Shown here: positions 4,408 through 5,930 of the stretch, one piece after another
Layout: every line of letters begins with the position of its first letter
Position numbering within the stretch: the stretch's first letter is position 1
NCBI GenBank assembly: GCA_016183885.1
Contig: JACPDS010000049.1
Coordinates: forward strand, 1-5,930
Direction of reading: 5' to 3'
Length of the DNA: 5,930 bases
DNA from: Armatimonadota bacterium
Lineage (GTDB): Bacteria > Vulcanimicrobiota > JACPDS01
Program-made: the position numbers and the translations under genes
The notes under the pieces: model-generated
What the model was told of the DNA's origin: nothing
The model's database searches: none
What the model saw: only the letters and a program-made list of their open reading frames with translations

Positions 4408-5541
4408 TTAACAATTAACCAGCTCCACAATCTTCTTTGCTCCTTCAAACATTGTATCGACCGGATAAAAATGGGCTTCTTTTAATAATTCTTTGCCTAA
4501 AGATTCATTTGTTCCTGAAAGTCTGATTACGATTGGCTTTTTCATCTTTAAAATGCCGCTTGCTTTAATAATTCCCCGGGCTACTTCATCACAGCGGGTA
4601 ATTCCGCCAAAAATATTAAAAAATATTCCTTTTATCTTGCGGTCTTTTAAAATTAATTCTAAAGCCTCTTTAACCAAGTCTTCTTTTGCTCCTCCTCCTA
4701 AATCTAAAAAATTAGCCGGATGCCCTCCAGCCATATTTACCGCGTCTAAAGTAGCCATTACTAATCCAGCCCCGTTTCCTATAATCCCGATATCGCCGTT
4801 TAATTTTACATAAGCTAAATTTTTTTCCCGAGCTTTTCTTTCCAATTTATCGCTTTCGGCTTTTATTTTTAATTTCAGCAGTTCAGAGTGGCGGAAAAAA
4901 GCGTTTTCATCTAAATCAATCTTAGCGTCAAGAGCCATAAAACTGCCATTTTTAATTAAAGCCAAAGGATTAATTTCCACTAAAACAGCCTCATAATCTT
5001 TAATAATTTGATTAAGAGTTAAAATAATTTTTCTTAAAGGCTTCTGAATTTGATTGGGCAGGTGAAAATTAAAAATAATTTGATTAATTTGATAATCCTG
5101 CAGTCCTAAAAAAGGATCTAAATAAACTTTAAATAAATTTTTAGGAAATTTTTCGGCAATCTCTTCGATTTCCATTCCCCCGGAAGGACTAAAAATTAAA
5201 CAATATTTAGCGCAAACTCGATCTAATACTATACTTAAATAAAATTCCTGGAGGATATTTTGGGCTTCTTCAATTAAAATCTTATTTACCGTTTCATCGG
5301 CTAACTTCATCCCCAACAAAGCGGAAAATTCTTCTTTTAATAAAATAAGATTATCGGCTTTTTTAATCGCTCCTAATTTTCCTCTCCCGCCGCTTAATAC
5401 TTGAGCTTTTAAAATTAAAGGAAATTTTAACTTTTGAGCTATATTTTGAGCTTGATTTAATTTTTCCGCTAATCCCCCTTTAGAAATCGATATCCCGGAT
5501 TTTCTTAAAATACCTTTAGCTAAATATTCTAATAAAAACAA
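4408..5541 (-). CDS. sucC: Succinyl-CoA synthetase (ADP/GDP-forming), beta subunit, TTG start
   Basis: SucC is the nucleotide- and succinate-binding partner of SucD. The 377 residues show an ATP-grasp domain followed by a CoA-ligase domain: AQVLSGGRGK (46-55), catalytic Glu in EINP (189-192), metal ligands N191 and D205 (14 apart, as N199 and D213 of E. coli), GNGAGL (255-260), FLDLGGGA (278-285) and the succinate-binding NIFGGITRCD (309-318). All key residues are present and length is near the usual 385-390. The start is TTG (5541-5539): FLLEYLAKG aligns with NLHEYQAKQ of E. coli SucC, the preceding in-frame codon is the cobO stop TAA, and the next Met is residue 78. AAAGGA (5559-5554) is 12 nt upstream, rather far, so translation is probably coupled to cobO. 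Nucleotide preference cannot be read with confidence. Confidence 0.95.
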   Translation of the reverse strand: MFLLEYLAKGILRKSGISISKGGLAEKLNQAQNIAQKLKFPLILKAQVLSGGRGKLGAIKKADNLILLKEEFSALLGMKLADETVNKILIEEAQNILQEFYLSIVLDRVCAKYCLIFSPSGGMEIEEIAEKFPKNLFKVYLDPFLGLQDYQINQIIFNFHLPNQIQKPLRKIILTLNQIIKDYEAVLVEINPLALIKNGSFMALDAKIDLDENAFFRHSELLKLKIKAESDKLERKAREKNLAYVKLNGDIGIIGNGAGLVMATLDAVNMAGGHPANFLDLGGGAKEDLVKEALELILKDRKIKGIFFNIFGGITRCDEVARGIIKASGILKMKKPIVIRLSGTNESLGKELLKEAHFYPVDTMFEGAKKIVELVNC

Positions 5542-5930
5542 TTAATATTCAATTCCTTTCCGAGCTGAAAAATTTTCTTTATAATAATGCTTGATTTCCT
5601 TCATTTCGGTAACTAAATCAGCCCGCTTAATAACTTCGCGATGAGCCGCTCTTCCGGTTAAAACCACTTCCACTTCTTCAGGCTTATCATCTAGAATCTT
5701 TAATAAATCGCTTAATTTAATTAACTTAAAATCCAAAGCTACATTAACTTCATCTAAAATTACTAAATCATAAATTTTACTTTGAATAATACATGAAGCA
5801 AAATTAAGAGCTTTCTGGGCTTCTTTAATATCTATTTCCAGAGGATTATTTTTATCTACAAAATCCGGCCTTCCAAAAGCTTTAAGTTTAAAGCGGCTGA
5901 TAAAAGGAGCGATTTTTTTCTCTCCATAAT
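5542..5930 (-). CDS. cobO: Corrinoid adenosyltransferase (CobA/CobO/BtuR family), 5'-truncated by window edge
   Basis: This enzyme transfers the adenosyl group of ATP to cob(I)alamin or cobinamide intermediates, giving adenosylcobalamin, in the cytoplasm. The visible 128 C-terminal residues read without a break from the window edge. They include FGRPDFVDKN, then the Walker B-type segment YDLVILDEVNVALD, then VVLTGRAAHREV and ADLVTEMKEIKHYY, and end FSARKGIEY, the typical family ending (ADLVTEM..KH.Y....AR.GIE). The family is usually 170-200 aa, so the N-terminal P-loop and start codon lie beyond 5930. A TTG at 5736 would give only a C-terminal piece and is an internal Leu. The gene ends TAA directly against the TTG start of sucC, in the same frame, so the two are surely co-transcribed. 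Adenosylcobalamin would serve class II ribonucleotide reductase or a mutase; which one is not visible. Confidence 0.93.
   Translation of the reverse strand, partial: YGEKKIAPFISRFKLKAFGRPDFVDKNNPLEIDIKEAQKALNFASCIIQSKIYDLVILDEVNVALDFKLIKLSDLLKILDDKPEEVEVVLTGRAAHREVIKRADLVTEMKEIKHYYKENFSARKGIEY

Noticed and set aside
4393..4421. Promoter for sucD inside the end of sucC (TATAAT at 4398-4393)
   Set aside because: The -10 is perfect, but the -35 at 17 bp is only TGGTTA and there is no TG extension; it would also give a leader of about 500 nt. Too weak to list as a feature.
4493..4813. Plus-strand ORF of 106 codons
   Set aside because: It lies wholly antisense to conserved sucC sequence and has no recognisable domain, so it is a shadow of sucC codon usage.
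5542..5736. Separate 64-codon gene starting at TTG 5736
   Set aside because: The frame is open to the window edge and encodes the rest of CobO, including the Walker B segment immediately before; the TTG is an internal Leu.

Overview
The window is AT-rich and every gene lies on the minus strand. It begins with the 5' end of a 16S rRNA gene and runs back through three unrecognised protein genes to a sucC-sucD pair and a truncated cobO. The 16S opening matches bacterial universal positions exactly and has the wording I associate with Candidate Phyla Radiation (Patescibacteria, Parcubacteria-like) genomes. The AT-rich spacers with degenerate AATCCTAA-type repeats and TGTAGGGG-type palindromes fit the same guess. 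This is inference from style, not a phylogeny. UGA looks like a normal stop, because the conserved genes contain no in-frame TGA.

Layout in transcription order (high to low coordinates): the C-terminal two thirds of a corrinoid adenosyltransferase (cobO, 5542-5930); sucC (4408-5541), which starts with TTG directly after the cobO stop codon and in the same frame; a 518-base gene-free spacer (3890-4407) holding a 181-bp palindromic, MITE-like element with near-perfect 21-bp terminal inverted repeats; sucD (3020-3889); then, behind a new extended -10 promoter, an orphan cluster (644-2926); and finally, behind two tandem extended -10 promoters and a boxA-like leader, the 16S gene (1-261).

The orphan cluster is the oddest part. 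A 298-codon ORF with a strong ribosome binding site and a 246-codon ORF without one are separated by about 220 bp that encodes an unmistakable internal piece of methylenetetrahydrofolate reductase (metF). The two outer ORFs look like halves of one former gene of about 562 codons. An 8-bp direct repeat lies at both sides of the metF piece, and removing one repeat plus the intervening DNA (217 bp) would join the halves in frame. A small charged protein gene (112 codons) follows.

SucC and SucD together form ADP/GDP-forming succinyl-CoA synthetase. CobO makes adenosylcobalamin, the cofactor of enzymes such as methylmalonyl-CoA mutase, which also acts on succinyl-CoA. A shared succinyl-CoA/B12 function for this operon is plausible but not shown by the window.
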